Shown in pieces: positions 43,236 to 52,064 of a DNA stretch of 64,000 nt. Every line of letters starts with the position of its first letter. Within the stretch, counting starts at the first letter, position 1. Below the pieces are notes generated by a model. The model did not search any database. It saw only the letters and a program-made list of their open reading frames with translations, and was not told the DNA's origin. Both the position numbers and the translations under genes were made by a program. Location: contig NZ_JAYGJQ010000001.1 of the NCBI RefSeq assembly GCF_035013165.1, forward strand, positions 310,001 to 374,000, read 5' to 3'. The DNA is from Bacteriovorax sp. PP10. Its GTDB lineage: Bacteria; Bdellovibrionota; Bacteriovoracia; Bacteriovoracales; Bacteriovoracaceae.

Positions 43236-44261
43236 TTAACGACGCAGGAAGTCCATTAGGGTTTGATTCATAAGCCCCTGACTTGCCTGATAAGTTGTTT
43301 TCAAAACTGCCTGCTGCTTGTTTATATCCGAAAAAAGTTCTGTTACGTCTGCGTCAACAAGAGCACTGCGTCTGGAAGCATGATCAATATTCTCTGAGCC
43401 AAGATTAACTTTAGAAGATTCTACTGAATTCGTGATCGATCCAATTCTCGTTCTAAGAGTAACAAGCCTACTGACAGTATTGTCGAATTTTTCCAAAAGG
43501 CCTTGGACCATCTTAGGGTCATTGTTTTCAAGGGCCGATGTCAGTGCTTGTAATTGAGAAAAAATATTATCTCGCGATTTAAATCCTGGAGCTTCTGAAC
43601 CTTCTGCAGGAGCATCAGTTTCAACAGAGGCCAGGTCGCGATTAAGTTTAACTTCTGGAGCATTTTTAAATTGCTCAAAATTTTCAAGTGGGTTTTCAGG
43701 TTTAACAGTATCAGGTGAACTGTAAAAGATCTCATCTCCAGTCAAATTGATTGGAACAAAGAAGTTTCTCGAAACTTCCAGCGAGATGTGATTGTTGTCA
43801 CCTTTGTATGCACCAGTTCCATCAAATGGAACAGTCAGTGTATTTGTCCCTGAGAAAATATGTTTGATACCAACTTTCTTATTCGCAATCGCCAGTGACT
43901 GGTTATAAAGCTGCTGTACTTCGTTCGCGACGTTTTTTCTAACGTCAGCGTTGAAGAAGTCAGAAGACTGGGCAATGGCAATTTCCTTGGCCTTAACGAT
44001 AATGTCGGTAAGTTCTTCAATGGATTTTTCACTCACACTTAAATTAAGTAGAGCGAAGTCGGCATTTTTTAAATATTGGAGGTTGTCGTTAGTAGCAGAT
44101 GTCAGCGACATTGCTTCAACGTTAGAAACCGGGTTGTCTGAGGGTTTAGTTATCTGCTTAAGGGTTGAACCCTTAAGTTGCAGATCTTCAACCTTCGCTT
44201 TCGTTTTATTGAGAGCGTACTTTAAAGATGCTGATGAACTATTTTCAGAAACTCTTGTCAT
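43236..44261 (-). CDS. flgL: Flagellar hook-filament junction protein FlgL
   Basis: 341 residues. The flagellin-like N-terminus (TRVSENSSSASLKYALNKTKAKVEDL in pieces, then ITKPSDNPVSNVEAMSL) and C-terminus (RRSALVDADVTELFSDINKQQAVLKTTYQASQGLMNQTLMDFL in pieces) are the FlgL D0/D1 coiled regions. A variable low-complexity middle (about 180-235) is species-specific. It forms the second junction ring between hook and filament. Lies 16 bases after flgK. Confidence 0.93.
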   Translation of the reverse strand: MTRVSENSSSASLKYALNKTKAKVEDLQLKGSTLKQITKPSDNPVSNVEAMSLTSATNDNLQYLKNADFALLNLSVSEKSIEELTDIIVKAKEIAIAQSSDFFNADVRKNVANEVQQLYNQSLAIANKKVGIKHIFSGTNTLTVPFDGTGAYKGDNNHISLEVSRNFFVPINLTGDEIFYSSPDTVKPENPLENFEQFKNAPEVKLNRDLASVETDAPAEGSEAPGFKSRDNIFSQLQALTSALENNDPKMVQGLLEKFDNTVSRLVTLRTRIGSITNSVESSKVNLGSENIDHASRRSALVDADVTELFSDINKQQAVLKTTYQASQGLMNQTLMDFLRR

Positions 44262-44277
44262 TTTTTATTCTTACCTA

Positions 44278-45741
44278 TTAGCGCTTTAATTCTAATACAG
44301 TTTTAAACATATCATCTGCTGCTTGCATGATTTTAGCAGAAGCCTGGTAAGCTTGCTGAAAACGAACCATGTTGGCAGTTTCTTCATCAATTGAAACACC
44401 AGTCAGTCTTTCTCTCAAACTTTGTGCCTGAGCTAAAATTCCTGTCGACTGTTCTGCATCCAATCTTGCTTTACCAGTCTCAAGACCGATACTACCGATT
44501 GTCTGAAGATATTTTTCTTCTAAAGTGATGTCACCATCACCAGAAATTCTTTCGTGCTGAAGTTTCGAAATCGCGATTGCTACACGGTTGTCACCTGGAG
44601 CATTCGGCTCTACACTCGCAGCAATGTTACTTAAATCTTTTTTTACAGCGTCTGATAAATCGATAGAGTTTCCAGCTTCTTCAACAGACAGGGGTTGCTT
44701 AAAGAAGTCCAGGCCAGTCGTTAAACCTTTATGGTCTAATTGAGCTGGTTTTCCATCAGCACCGATAGTGATCGTACGGTTAACAAATCCCTGACGGTGA
44801 ATCGTGTTTACCGAAGTTGTAAACTGGTAGGCGATACCATCAATATCAGTTTGTAATTTTCTTAAATCTTCGTTTCTTACTTTAATAATTGCAGAGAGAG
44901 CTCCACCCTGGAACTTATCTGTGATTTTTTGTGAAGGACGATCTTTTAAAACGACTTCAACAGAGCCGTTCATTCCGTTTGATGAATCTTGCTGGTTCTT
45001 TGAAATAGTTCCCATTTCCTGAACGTGAAGACCAGTAACAAGTGTACCGATACCCTGAGCAGTTACAATGAAGCGGCCTTTTTCATCCGTATATGTATGG
45101 ATTTTAAATTGTTCAGACAGATTTCTTAAAGCGATGTCACGTTGGTCACGTAAATCACCAGTTTCACCCTGAGCAACTTCAATACTTGTGATCTTGCCGT
45201 TCAAATCAGCAATGTGATTTAGAAGCTGGTTAACATCAGCAACTGAGTTTTCAATTTTTCTATCGATGTTGGTAGCTTGAGTATCAAGTGTTCCACGAAT
45301 ACGGTGAAAATCTTTGATAACAAGATTTGCTGTATCTCTTACAACTGACCTGATTGTTTCGTTCTCAGGTTGGTTAGCAAGTTCTCTGAATGAGTTGAAG
45401 AATTTATTTAAGACCTGATTTAATCCATCCTGATCAAGCTCGTTAAAAATACTTTCAACTTGCTCCAGGTTTTCAGTTCTAGCTTCATAGAATTTATTAT
45501 TTGCTAAGGCGTTCCCTAAGCGTTTATCGATGAATTCATCGTTAAAGCGGCGTACACCATCAACCTTCGCTCCAGTTCCCTGAACGAATCCACCAACAGA
45601 TACAGGAATGGCAGTAGACTGCATAACTCTCTGGCGAGAGAAGCCTTCAGTGTTAACGTTAGACAAGTTGTGACCAGTCACTTCAAGCGCTTTCTTTGAA
45701 ACGTTAAGACCGGATCTACCAATGCCTAATAAGTCAGCCAC
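44278..45741 (-). CDS. flgK: Flagellar hook-associated protein FlgK
   Basis: 487 residues. ADLLGIGRSGLNVSKKALEVTGHNLSNVNTEGFSRQR at the N-terminus (given in pieces by the family as ALxxTGHNLANxxTxGYSRQ) and EETANMVRFQQAYQASAKIMQAADDMFKTVL at the C-terminus identify FlgK. It caps the hook side of the junction. No unusual insert. Preceded by flgN, whose product is its export chaperone. Confidence 0.96.
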   Translation of the reverse strand: MADLLGIGRSGLNVSKKALEVTGHNLSNVNTEGFSRQRVMQSTAIPVSVGGFVQGTGAKVDGVRRFNDEFIDKRLGNALANNKFYEARTENLEQVESIFNELDQDGLNQVLNKFFNSFRELANQPENETIRSVVRDTANLVIKDFHRIRGTLDTQATNIDRKIENSVADVNQLLNHIADLNGKITSIEVAQGETGDLRDQRDIALRNLSEQFKIHTYTDEKGRFIVTAQGIGTLVTGLHVQEMGTISKNQQDSSNGMNGSVEVVLKDRPSQKITDKFQGGALSAIIKVRNEDLRKLQTDIDGIAYQFTTSVNTIHRQGFVNRTITIGADGKPAQLDHKGLTTGLDFFKQPLSVEEAGNSIDLSDAVKKDLSNIAASVEPNAPGDNRVAIAISKLQHERISGDGDITLEEKYLQTIGSIGLETGKARLDAEQSTGILAQAQSLRERLTGVSIDEETANMVRFQQAYQASAKIMQAADDMFKTVLELKR

Positions 45742-45750
45742 ATCTTCTCC

Positions 45751-46254
45751 TTAAGTGCTCGTACTGACAGCTGAGCCTCGCGCCGAATAAGTCGAGAAGT
45801 TTTTTTTCCCCGAAGCTTCGAGACGGATTTGCTGAAGTGAGTGTAGTGCTTTATTAATAAAAAGTTGGTTGCGTTTATTTTGTGCCTGGATCTTCTCGAT
45901 AATATCGATCAAAAGAGCATTAAAGCGGAACAGGTGCTTTTGATTGCTTTCTATTTCGTACTCAGACATCACTGTAAGTAGTACCGAAACGCTGTCGATA
46001 TTTCTGCCAGGGTATAATTCATTTAATTCTTTGATTAAATCGCGACGAACTAATTCAAGTGTCCCGATTCTTTTAATGCATTCGTTTTTTTCTTCGATTT
46101 TTTCTTCAAGAAGCTCTAATTCGCTTTGAAGTAAGAGAGAGTATTCGTCACAAGTTAAATTGAAAAGATCGTTATGTTCTTCACATAACTGTTTCCAGAG
46201 GCTTGTTACTTGAAAATATAAAGAGGCCAGTTGTTCTTTCATTCGATGATCCAT
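45751..46254 (-). CDS. flgN: FlgN-like export chaperone
   Basis: 167 residues, predicted almost wholly helical (SLWKQLCEEHNDLFNLTCDEYSLL, ELELLEEKIEEKNECIKRIGTLE, each in part) with a Ser/Thr-rich tail. Sequence identity cannot be judged, but the FlgN shape, length and location immediately before flgK and after flgM strongly suggest the chaperone for FlgK and FlgL. Confidence 0.75.
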   Translation of the reverse strand: MDHRMKEQLASLYFQVTSLWKQLCEEHNDLFNLTCDEYSLLLQSELELLEEKIEEKNECIKRIGTLELVRRDLIKELNELYPGRNIDSVSVLLTVMSEYEIESNQKHLFRFNALLIDIIEKIQAQNKRNQLFINKALHSLQQIRLEASGKKNFSTYSARGSAVSTST

Positions 46255-46283
46255 CCTAGATATCGATTACAGTAGGAGAGTTA

Positions 46284-46601
46284 TTAGAACTCTTGTTCCA
46301 TAATTTTGTCAGCTAAATCTCCAGCGTCTACTTGGTAAGTACCAGCTTGGATTTGTGCTTTTAATCTTGCGATTTTATCTGTGTTATCAATCGCAGGAGC
46401 AGCATCCGCTACTTTTTTAATGCGAGAGAAGTCTTTAATTGCGTCCGGGATTTCTACTTTAGAATCGTTTTTTGAAAACGTTTCAAGCTCATCTCTTCTT
46501 ACTTCAGAGTTTCTTTGTAATCCAGTCGATCCAACCTTACTGCTTTCGCGTTTGTTAGGAAGGAAAATCGAGCGTGATGATGTGCTGTCGATTTTGCTCA
46601 T
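46284..46601 (-). CDS. flgM: Anti-sigma-28 factor FlgM
   Basis: 105 residues. The C-terminal block DKIARLKAQIQAGTYQVDAGDLADKIM (in pieces about 77-103) is the sigma-28-binding region of FlgM. The N-terminal half is polar and disordered, as expected. It holds FliA inactive until exported through the finished hook. It overlaps the flgJ stop by 4 bases. Its presence supports sigma-28 control of the FliA-type promoters found in this window. Confidence 0.92.
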   Translation of the reverse strand: MSKIDSTSSRSIFLPNKRESSKVGSTGLQRNSEVRRDELETFSKNDSKVEIPDAIKDFSRIKKVADAAPAIDNTDKIARLKAQIQAGTYQVDAGDLADKIMEQEF

Positions 46602-47110
46602 AGCAAGCCTCCGTCTTCTTTCGTTCCAACAAGAGCTTTTTCGTCGGAAACTGGGTTAGAATCATTCTTCCCCATTTCAATTGTATCAGTCTTCCTGTCA
46701 ATTTTATAGCTAGGCAAATTATGGTGGATGCGGTTGTTTTGGGCCTCATATTGCTTCAGGGCCATCTCATTTCGCATCCTTTTGGGATATATTTGATTCA
46801 AAATCATGTCCTGCAGCCCTAAATTGTTCTGCGCTGTCATGGTTTTGGCACGTTCGCTCTTTTGAAGGGACTTATAATAGTCCATTCCCATACCGCCACC
46901 TTCGGTTTCAGCTTCATCTACTGTGCGGCTCATTTGATCGAGCATCATCTCAGCAAACTGCTGTTCCATTCCTGCGGCCACTTCTTTGTATTGTTTCGGG
47001 ATGTACTGACGATCATCAATCTGAGGGCCTTGATCGAGAGCTTTTGGTTTCGCCTGAGTATTGACTGCAATACCGGGCAAGGTCTGTGGATTAATTTTGG
47101 TATCACTCAT
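46598..47110 (-). CDS. flgJ: Rod-binding FlgJ, N-terminal domain only
   Basis: 170 residues. AAGMEQQFAEMMLDQMSRTVDE and MGMDYYKSLQKSERAKTMTAQNNLGLQDMI (in pieces) match the FlgJ rod-capping domain. The C-terminal muramidase of gammaproteobacterial FlgJ is absent; the tail (about 125-170) is polar. A separate peptidoglycan hydrolase must therefore open the wall for the rod, and none is in this cluster. Confidence 0.88.
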   Translation of the reverse strand: MSDTKINPQTLPGIAVNTQAKPKALDQGPQIDDRQYIPKQYKEVAAGMEQQFAEMMLDQMSRTVDEAETEGGGMGMDYYKSLQKSERAKTMTAQNNLGLQDMILNQIYPKRMRNEMALKQYEAQNNRIHHNLPSYKIDRKTDTIEMGKNDSNPVSDEKALVGTKEDGGLL

Positions 47111-47207
47111 TGGGACTCTTCCTAAGTTTATGAGTTCTAAGTCTTAAAAATTTTATCACCAATGAGGGATCAAATGCTAGATATAAAATTTACAAAGCAT
47201 CATGCTT

Positions 47208-48212
47208 TTAAATTAGTTCAATCTCACCCACAAGAGCACCATCGCGCTTAAGTGTCTGAAAAATTGATATCAAGTCATCCGGACCTACACCAAAAGCATT
47301 TAAGCTTTTGACTAAATCACTCAAGGTTGTTCCTTTTTCCATGTAATAAATACTTCCGGGCTTAGCTGCTTTCGCATCTCCTTCGCCTTTTACTTCAACT
47401 GTCAGGTCACCATGGCTGATGGCCACAGGTCTCACCATAATATCTCCACCAGCTACAATCGTTCCGGTTCTTTCGTTGATCACGATTTTTGCGACAGAGT
47501 CAGTATTCACTTTGAAGTTTTCAATGATGGCCATTAACTGAACCACGTTTCTTTCATATTGATTAGGAACAACCAGGTCAATCGTTGTTGCATCTTTTGC
47601 TGAAGCAAACTTTCCACCTAATTCTTCATTGATCACTTTTTCAATACGGGCCGCTGTCGTGAAGTCCGGGTTATTAAGCGCAAGTCGTAGTGAATTCTTT
47701 TTTTCGAATTCAGTCACGATTTCTTTTTCAACTGTTGCTCCACCTGGAAGAGTGGCAGTTGTCGCAAATTTTGACCCTTTTTTCATTCCACCAATTGATA
47801 GTGGACCAGCACCTACAGCGTAGATATTTCCGTCACCAGCCTTTAGTGGAGTCACTAGAAGTGTCCCACCAGCTAGAGAAGAAGCGTCTCCAATACTAGA
47901 TACAATTAGATCTACTTTCTGTCCTACGCGAGCAAACGCTGGAAGTTTAGCTGTAACAACAACTGCTGCAACGTTTTTTGAACTTACTTCTGACTTAGGA
48001 TTTAATCCTAGTTTTTCAAACATTTTTTTAAGTGATGTATTTGTGATTTCTCCACCACCGTCACCAGTACCAGCTAGACCGATAACTAGTCCATAACCAA
48101 TAATTGGGTTTTCGCGAACACCCTTAACACTCACGATGTCTTTTAATCGTGACGGAGCTGCAAACGTTGGAGTTGCCAATAGAAGAGAAAGTGCAATAGC
48201 TGTAACTTTCAT
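47208..48212 (-). CDS. flgI: Flagellar P-ring protein FlgI
   Basis: 334 residues with signal peptide (about 1-18, ending TFAA). RLKDIVSVKGVRENPIIGYGLVIGLAGTGDG in pieces, VVVTAKLPAFARVGQKVDLIVSSIGDASSLAGGTLL in pieces and GTIVAGGDIMV identify FlgI. It builds the periplasmic P-ring bushing around the rod. It lies 3 bases after flgH. Confidence 0.97.
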   Translation of the reverse strand: MKVTAIALSLLLATPTFAAPSRLKDIVSVKGVRENPIIGYGLVIGLAGTGDGGGEITNTSLKKMFEKLGLNPKSEVSSKNVAAVVVTAKLPAFARVGQKVDLIVSSIGDASSLAGGTLLVTPLKAGDGNIYAVGAGPLSIGGMKKGSKFATTATLPGGATVEKEIVTEFEKKNSLRLALNNPDFTTAARIEKVINEELGGKFASAKDATTIDLVVPNQYERNVVQLMAIIENFKVNTDSVAKIVINERTGTIVAGGDIMVRPVAISHGDLTVEVKGEGDAKAAKPGSIYYMEKGTTLSDLVKSLNAFGVGPDDLISIFQTLKRDGALVGEIELI

Positions 48213-48215
48213 GAA

Positions 48216-49001
48216 TTACCTCACAACCGTAACGTTTGATTCTAGGATCGCATCTGAGCTTACAGAATCGTTATCTTGAATATCTTTTCTAGATACCAGT
48301 GCCTGTACTTCAACCATTCTCTTTCTGTTTTTGAAAAGAACGTTTTTTCTTCCTTTGATTAATAAATGCTCGCGGTTGATTTCTTCTACAACAACACCTG
48401 AAATCTTATCTGTGTCTGCTGAAGAATCAGCTGCAGCGGTTGCAGCTGCTGGGGCACCGGGTGCTGCCGCCGCAGGAGTCGCTACAGATGCAGGAGCTTT
48501 TCCACTATTTTCATATGGGTTTTCAGGGAAAGCACGCTTTAGTTCAAGAGTGATCTCGTTTCTAAGTTTTGTAAGAACATTAATTTGAATAATGTCTCCA
48601 GAACTTTTACTTTTGCTTGTTGAAAATAAGAAGGCATTAGCGTCTCCGCCGCCCCATAAGCTTCCATCATTTCCAGTGTCAGTTAAATCACTGGCCGTTG
48701 TTCTCTTAAGAGCAACTCGCTCGTCTTGATATTGTCTTTTTACTTCAGGGTTAACCATTTTTTGTGTGTTTGTTGAAACTTCACCGCGGTCTCTTCCTGG
48801 CTTGTTATAAACAGAAGACGTTCTTCTTTTTGTATTTTTTCTGTATTGGTCGAATTGATCTGGATACACCTGATTATCTTCTTCAGCATCCGCAGCGACT
48901 CTTTCTTGACGATCGAGGTCTTTATACATGTTATCGACGAACGATCCGCACGATGTAAGTAGAGTTAGAGAAGACATAAGGATTAGGCTTGTAAATTTCA
49001 T
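48216..49001 (-). CDS. flgH: Flagellar L-ring lipoprotein FlgH
   Basis: 261 residues; lipobox LTSC (Cys about 18). GSLWGGGDANAFLFSTSKSKSSGDIIQI (in pieces) and a C-terminal ending RKDIQDNDSVSSDAILESNVTV (in pieces) are FlgH features. A long Ala/Pro-rich insert (about 165-192, AAAAPGAPAAATAAA) interrupts the middle. It forms the outer-membrane L ring. Its start overlaps the flgA stop by 4 bases. Confidence 0.94.
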   Translation of the reverse strand: MKFTSLILMSSLTLLTSCGSFVDNMYKDLDRQERVAADAEEDNQVYPDQFDQYRKNTKRRTSSVYNKPGRDRGEVSTNTQKMVNPEVKRQYQDERVALKRTTASDLTDTGNDGSLWGGGDANAFLFSTSKSKSSGDIIQINVLTKLRNEITLELKRAFPENPYENSGKAPASVATPAAAAPGAPAAATAAADSSADTDKISGVVVEEINREHLLIKGRKNVLFKNRKRMVEVQALVSRKDIQDNDSVSSDAILESNVTVVR

Positions 49002-49891
49002 AGTTCGATCACCACTTTGTTAAAGTCGACAACTTTTCCAGCTATATTTTTATTATTAGGACCTTTTAGTTCAATCACTTCACCAAAATGAGCAGAACGC
49101 AGAGGCATTGCTGTCTTTTGAAGAGAGATACTTTGACTCACAAGAGTCACGCTGACAGGGGTTCCGTAGTTAATCAGGTTTACCGCTTGTAAATCTAAAT
49201 TAGAAACAACTGCATTTTGAACGATGGTCTTATTTGATTTATAAAAACCAATATTATCCAGAGTCGTCAGAGCATTTTCAGGAGTCATCGTCATAACTTC
49301 TTCGAAATAGAAGTCGTTGGCATCTAAAGTTTTTTGTTGAAAGCTGATATTTCTTTTTGCTTTTACTACTTTCACTTTTGCCATAATTTTTGAAGAAAAC
49401 CACAGTGTTCTGCTGGTGTTTGAAACAACGTTAGCGACATCAATCTTAATATTTTTTTCACCAAAACTCTGGCATGAATCACAAACGGCTCTCATTTGTT
49501 CACCTTCAGATAATCCAAGCGAGGTGATTCCATTGAGAGATCTTGCTTGTGAGAAATAAAGATTAGAGTCGGGGATTAGCTGGTCTCTTAAAGCAGCATT
49601 GAAATCAAGAAGAGAGAGTTTTTTCGTTGTGAAGTGAATTTGCACATCAGAGAATTCTTTTTGAAGTTCTGATTTAAGAAAATCACTACCTACAGTTCCT
49701 TCTGAGCTAGATACAAGAGAAGCAAGTTTATTAGAAATTTCAGGAGAGCAAGTCGAGTCTTTAACTAAATCTCTCGCTTGAAGTGCTTGGTTAGCATTCA
49801 ATCGATAGATTTTAGAAAACAGCTCAATTTCACACTCAGAAGCGTAAAGGTTGAAAGATGTGAATAGTAAAATTGAGAAAAAATATTTCAT
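48998..49891 (-). CDS. flgA: P-ring assembly chaperone FlgA
   Basis: 297 residues with signal peptide (about 1-16). The C-terminal SAF-like domain (about 185-295) shows RNISFQQKTLDANDFYFEEV, VVSNLDLQAVNLINYGTPVSVTL (in part) and GEVIELKGPNNKNIAGKVVDFNKVVI (in part), the FlgA signature. It helps FlgI assemble the P ring. N-terminal sequence is divergent, as usual. Confidence 0.9.
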   Translation of the reverse strand: MKYFFSILLFTSFNLYASECEIELFSKIYRLNANQALQARDLVKDSTCSPEISNKLASLVSSSEGTVGSDFLKSELQKEFSDVQIHFTTKKLSLLDFNAALRDQLIPDSNLYFSQARSLNGITSLGLSEGEQMRAVCDSCQSFGEKNIKIDVANVVSNTSRTLWFSSKIMAKVKVVKAKRNISFQQKTLDANDFYFEEVMTMTPENALTTLDNIGFYKSNKTIVQNAVVSNLDLQAVNLINYGTPVSVTLVSQSISLQKTAMPLRSAHFGEVIELKGPNNKNIAGKVVDFNKVVIEL

Positions 49892-49899
49892 TAAACTAT

Positions 49900-50754
49900 T
49901 TACCTGATGTTGTTAATTGTTTGCATCATTTGATCGGCCACACCCATAACTTTTGAGTTCATCTCATAAGCTCTTTGTGCGCGAATCAAATCAGTCATTT
50001 CTGTCATCGGGCTTACGTTAGAAGCTTCAAGCGCTCCTTGCATAATCGCTCCAGCACTATCCATTCCAGGAATTCCTTGAACTGGCTGGCCGCTTGAAAG
50101 TGAAATTTGATAAAGGTTCATACCAGTCGATTTTAATCCTACCGGGTTTACAAAAGTGAAAATGGGCATCTGACCAACTTCTGTCGGAGTCGCTCCACCT
50201 TTAGTGAAGGCTTCCATTTTTCCATCTTCAGAAATTGAAACTGTCGACGTATTAGGTGGGAAACTAAATCCCGGATAAATTTTGTAACCTTGTTTATTAA
50301 CTAATTGTCCTTGAGCATCGACGTTGAATGATCCATCACGTGTGAACTTTAATTCACCGTTTGGCATGATGACTCCGAAGAATCCATCACCGTTTATCAT
50401 AAGATCGAAAGGGTTGTTTGTGATTTGAGGAGCACCATTAGTAAATTCTTTTCTAACAGAAGACACTCTCGCTCCAGAACCAACTTGCGTTCCTACGTTG
50501 TAAGTTGTCGAGGCAGAAGACCTTGCTCCTGCTTCTTGAACTGTTTCATAAGTAAGGTCGTCGATTTCTGTACGACCTCTTTTAAATCCAGTCGTGTTAA
50601 CGTTCGCGATATTGTTAGAAATCGTGTTGACGTTAGTTTCCTGGGCACTCATTCCCGAAGCTGCCGTGTGAAGGGCCTTAAGCATTGCCTGCGCTTCCTG
50701 CATAGTCGCCAAACTAATCGTCATCAGAAAGATTTTAGTCATTTTATTTTTCAA
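49900..50754 (-). CDS. flgG: Distal rod protein FlgG, with possible N-terminal extension
   Basis: 284 residues from TTG 50754 (site AGAGGG), or 261 from ATG 50685 (site AGGAAG); the shorter form equals normal FlgG length. MLKALHTAASGMSAQETNVN, TTGFKRGRTEIDDLTYET and the C-terminal ALEASNVSPMTEMTDLIRAQRAYEMNSK (in pieces) identify FlgG. The extra 23 residues are hydrophobic and end in AQA just before the usual Met, like a Sec signal. FlgG is normally exported by the flagellar apparatus without a cleaved signal. Start unresolved. Confidence 0.93.
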   Translation of the reverse strand: MKNKMTKIFLMTISLATMQEAQAMLKALHTAASGMSAQETNVNTISNNIANVNTTGFKRGRTEIDDLTYETVQEAGARSSASTTYNVGTQVGSGARVSSVRKEFTNGAPQITNNPFDLMINGDGFFGVIMPNGELKFTRDGSFNVDAQGQLVNKQGYKIYPGFSFPPNTSTVSISEDGKMEAFTKGGATPTEVGQMPIFTFVNPVGLKSTGMNLYQISLSSGQPVQGIPGMDSAGAIMQGALEASNVSPMTEMTDLIRAQRAYEMNSKVMGVADQMMQTINNIR

Positions 50755-50767
50755 AACTCACACCCTC

Positions 50768-51607
50768 TTAAAATTTAGATATTTCGTTAACTGCTTTCGC
50801 ACTCATTGTGTCGTAGGTCTTAATTACTCTTTGAATCGATTCGAAATTTCGGTTCGCATTAATAAGATTCGACATTTCCCCAACAGCGTTGACGTTTGAT
50901 TGCTCAACAAAGCCCTGGTGAACGCTGGTTTTTGACTCACCAACTTTAATATTTTTTTGATCTGGATTAATGAAAAGGTTGTTACCTTCTTTTCTTAGAG
51001 CGTGAATATCGTTGAATTCTGTAAGGGCAAGATCACCGACTTTATTTTGTCCGTTGAAAACTTCACCATCAAGACTGACTGAGAATTTTCCGGTACCAAT
51101 ATTGATCGCGCGTGATTCAGGAGCTGTTGCTAGATTTAATTTACCATCGGCCGTAGCTATTGGTGGAGCGTCTTTAGAGAGAACTAAAAACCCTTGATCA
51201 GTCACCAGTTTTCCATCATTGCTAATACTGAAAGCGCCGTTTCGTGAAAAACGAACACCATTAGGAGTCAGGACTTCGTAAAATCCCGGACCACTTAAAG
51301 CATTATCAAAAAAGTTTCCAGTTTGTGCGAGCTGACCTTGTTCGTGAACTGTATATGAGCCGTCGACTTTCACAAAAGAGTCTTCAGCATTATAAGAGCG
51401 GTAAAAGTCTTCGGGCTTCCATTCTTTTTGTGGAAGATCGATTCCTTGTTGGTCGCCACCTTTCTCCAGAGCAGCTAAGTACTCCTTAAAGACGACTTGG
51501 TCCCTCTTAAATCCCGGTGTATTTATATTTGCCACGTTATTAGCGATTGTCTCAACATTTCTTTGTTGAGCAATTGCGCCTGATAGTGGCACCCAAAGTT
51601 CTCTCAA
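50768..51607 (-). CDS. flgF: Proximal rod protein FlgF
   Basis: 279 residues from TTG 51607, with GGAGG upstream. GAIAQQRNVETIANNVANINTPGFKRD (in pieces) and the C-terminal VEQSNVNAVGEMSNLINANRNFESIQRVI (in pieces) are rod/hook family motifs; position before flgG and the FlgF-like centre make it FlgF. First gene of the flagellar operon, behind the sigma-54 promoter. Confidence 0.88.
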   Translation of the reverse strand: MRELWVPLSGAIAQQRNVETIANNVANINTPGFKRDQVVFKEYLAALEKGGDQQGIDLPQKEWKPEDFYRSYNAEDSFVKVDGSYTVHEQGQLAQTGNFFDNALSGPGFYEVLTPNGVRFSRNGAFSISNDGKLVTDQGFLVLSKDAPPIATADGKLNLATAPESRAINIGTGKFSVSLDGEVFNGQNKVGDLALTEFNDIHALRKEGNNLFINPDQKNIKVGESKTSVHQGFVEQSNVNAVGEMSNLINANRNFESIQRVIKTYDTMSAKAVNEISKF

Positions 51608-51647
51608 AAGTTTCCTCCGATTTGAGATGGACTATTAAGTTAACTAT

Positions 51648-51664
51648 AGCGTGCGTGGTGCCAA
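51648..51664 (-). promoter_or_regulatory. Sigma-54 promoter of the flgF flagellar operon
   Basis: On the minus strand TTGGCAC (51658-51664), five bases, then ACGCT (51648-51652). The GG and GC doublets are at the exact -24/-12 distance. The -24 box is perfect; the -12 box keeps GC but not TT. The predicted start is about 12 bases downstream, near 51636. Confidence 0.68.
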
Positions 51665-51857
51665 TATCCCTACATAGGTAAAATTATCCCTCTAAAGCGC
51701 TTCCAAGTAAGTGCCCGATAATGTATCTTTACACTAAGATGACATTAGGAAGAAGCGGAAGATTTAGATCGTTAGGTGTGTAATTTTTGACACATTATAC
51801 AGGTCTAAAAAAGTCAGCTAATGAAATTGAGTTTTACCCTAAATAAAGAGGCACATA

Positions 51858-52064
51858 ATGACTAAGAAGAAATCTTTTGAAGATTCATTGAAAGAGCTGG
51901 AAAATATAGTATCCAAACTAGAATCTGGTGAACTGCCGCTTGAAAAAAGCTTAGAAGAATTTGAAGTGGGCACACGTTTATACAAAGAGTGTAAAGACCA
52001 GTTATCAATTGCGGAAAAAAAGATCGCTCTATTAACAGATAGTTTAAAAGAAGAAGAACTTTAG
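51858..52064 (+). CDS. xseB: Exodeoxyribonuclease VII small subunit
   Basis: 68 residues: KSFEDSLKELENIVSKLESGELPLEKSLEEFEVGTRLYKECKDQL, given as its blocks, is the XseB signature; the protein is a coiled helical hairpin. It binds XseA, which is not in this window, to make exonuclease VII. Followed directly by a lipoprotein gene. Confidence 0.95.
   Translation: MTKKKSFEDSLKELENIVSKLESGELPLEKSLEEFEVGTRLYKECKDQLSIAEKKIALLTDSLKEEEL

Noticed and set aside
43951-44289. Open frame of 112 codons opposite flgL
   Set aside because: Antisense to a certain flagellar gene; no supporting signals.
50425-50778. Open frame of 117 codons opposite flgG
   Set aside because: Antisense to flgG; Arg/Ser-rich, low-complexity translation typical of a shadow frame.
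51693-51721. Sigma-28-like TAAA and CCCGATAA upstream of xseB
   Set aside because: The two boxes are 17 rather than 15 bases apart, and the downstream genes are not expected targets.
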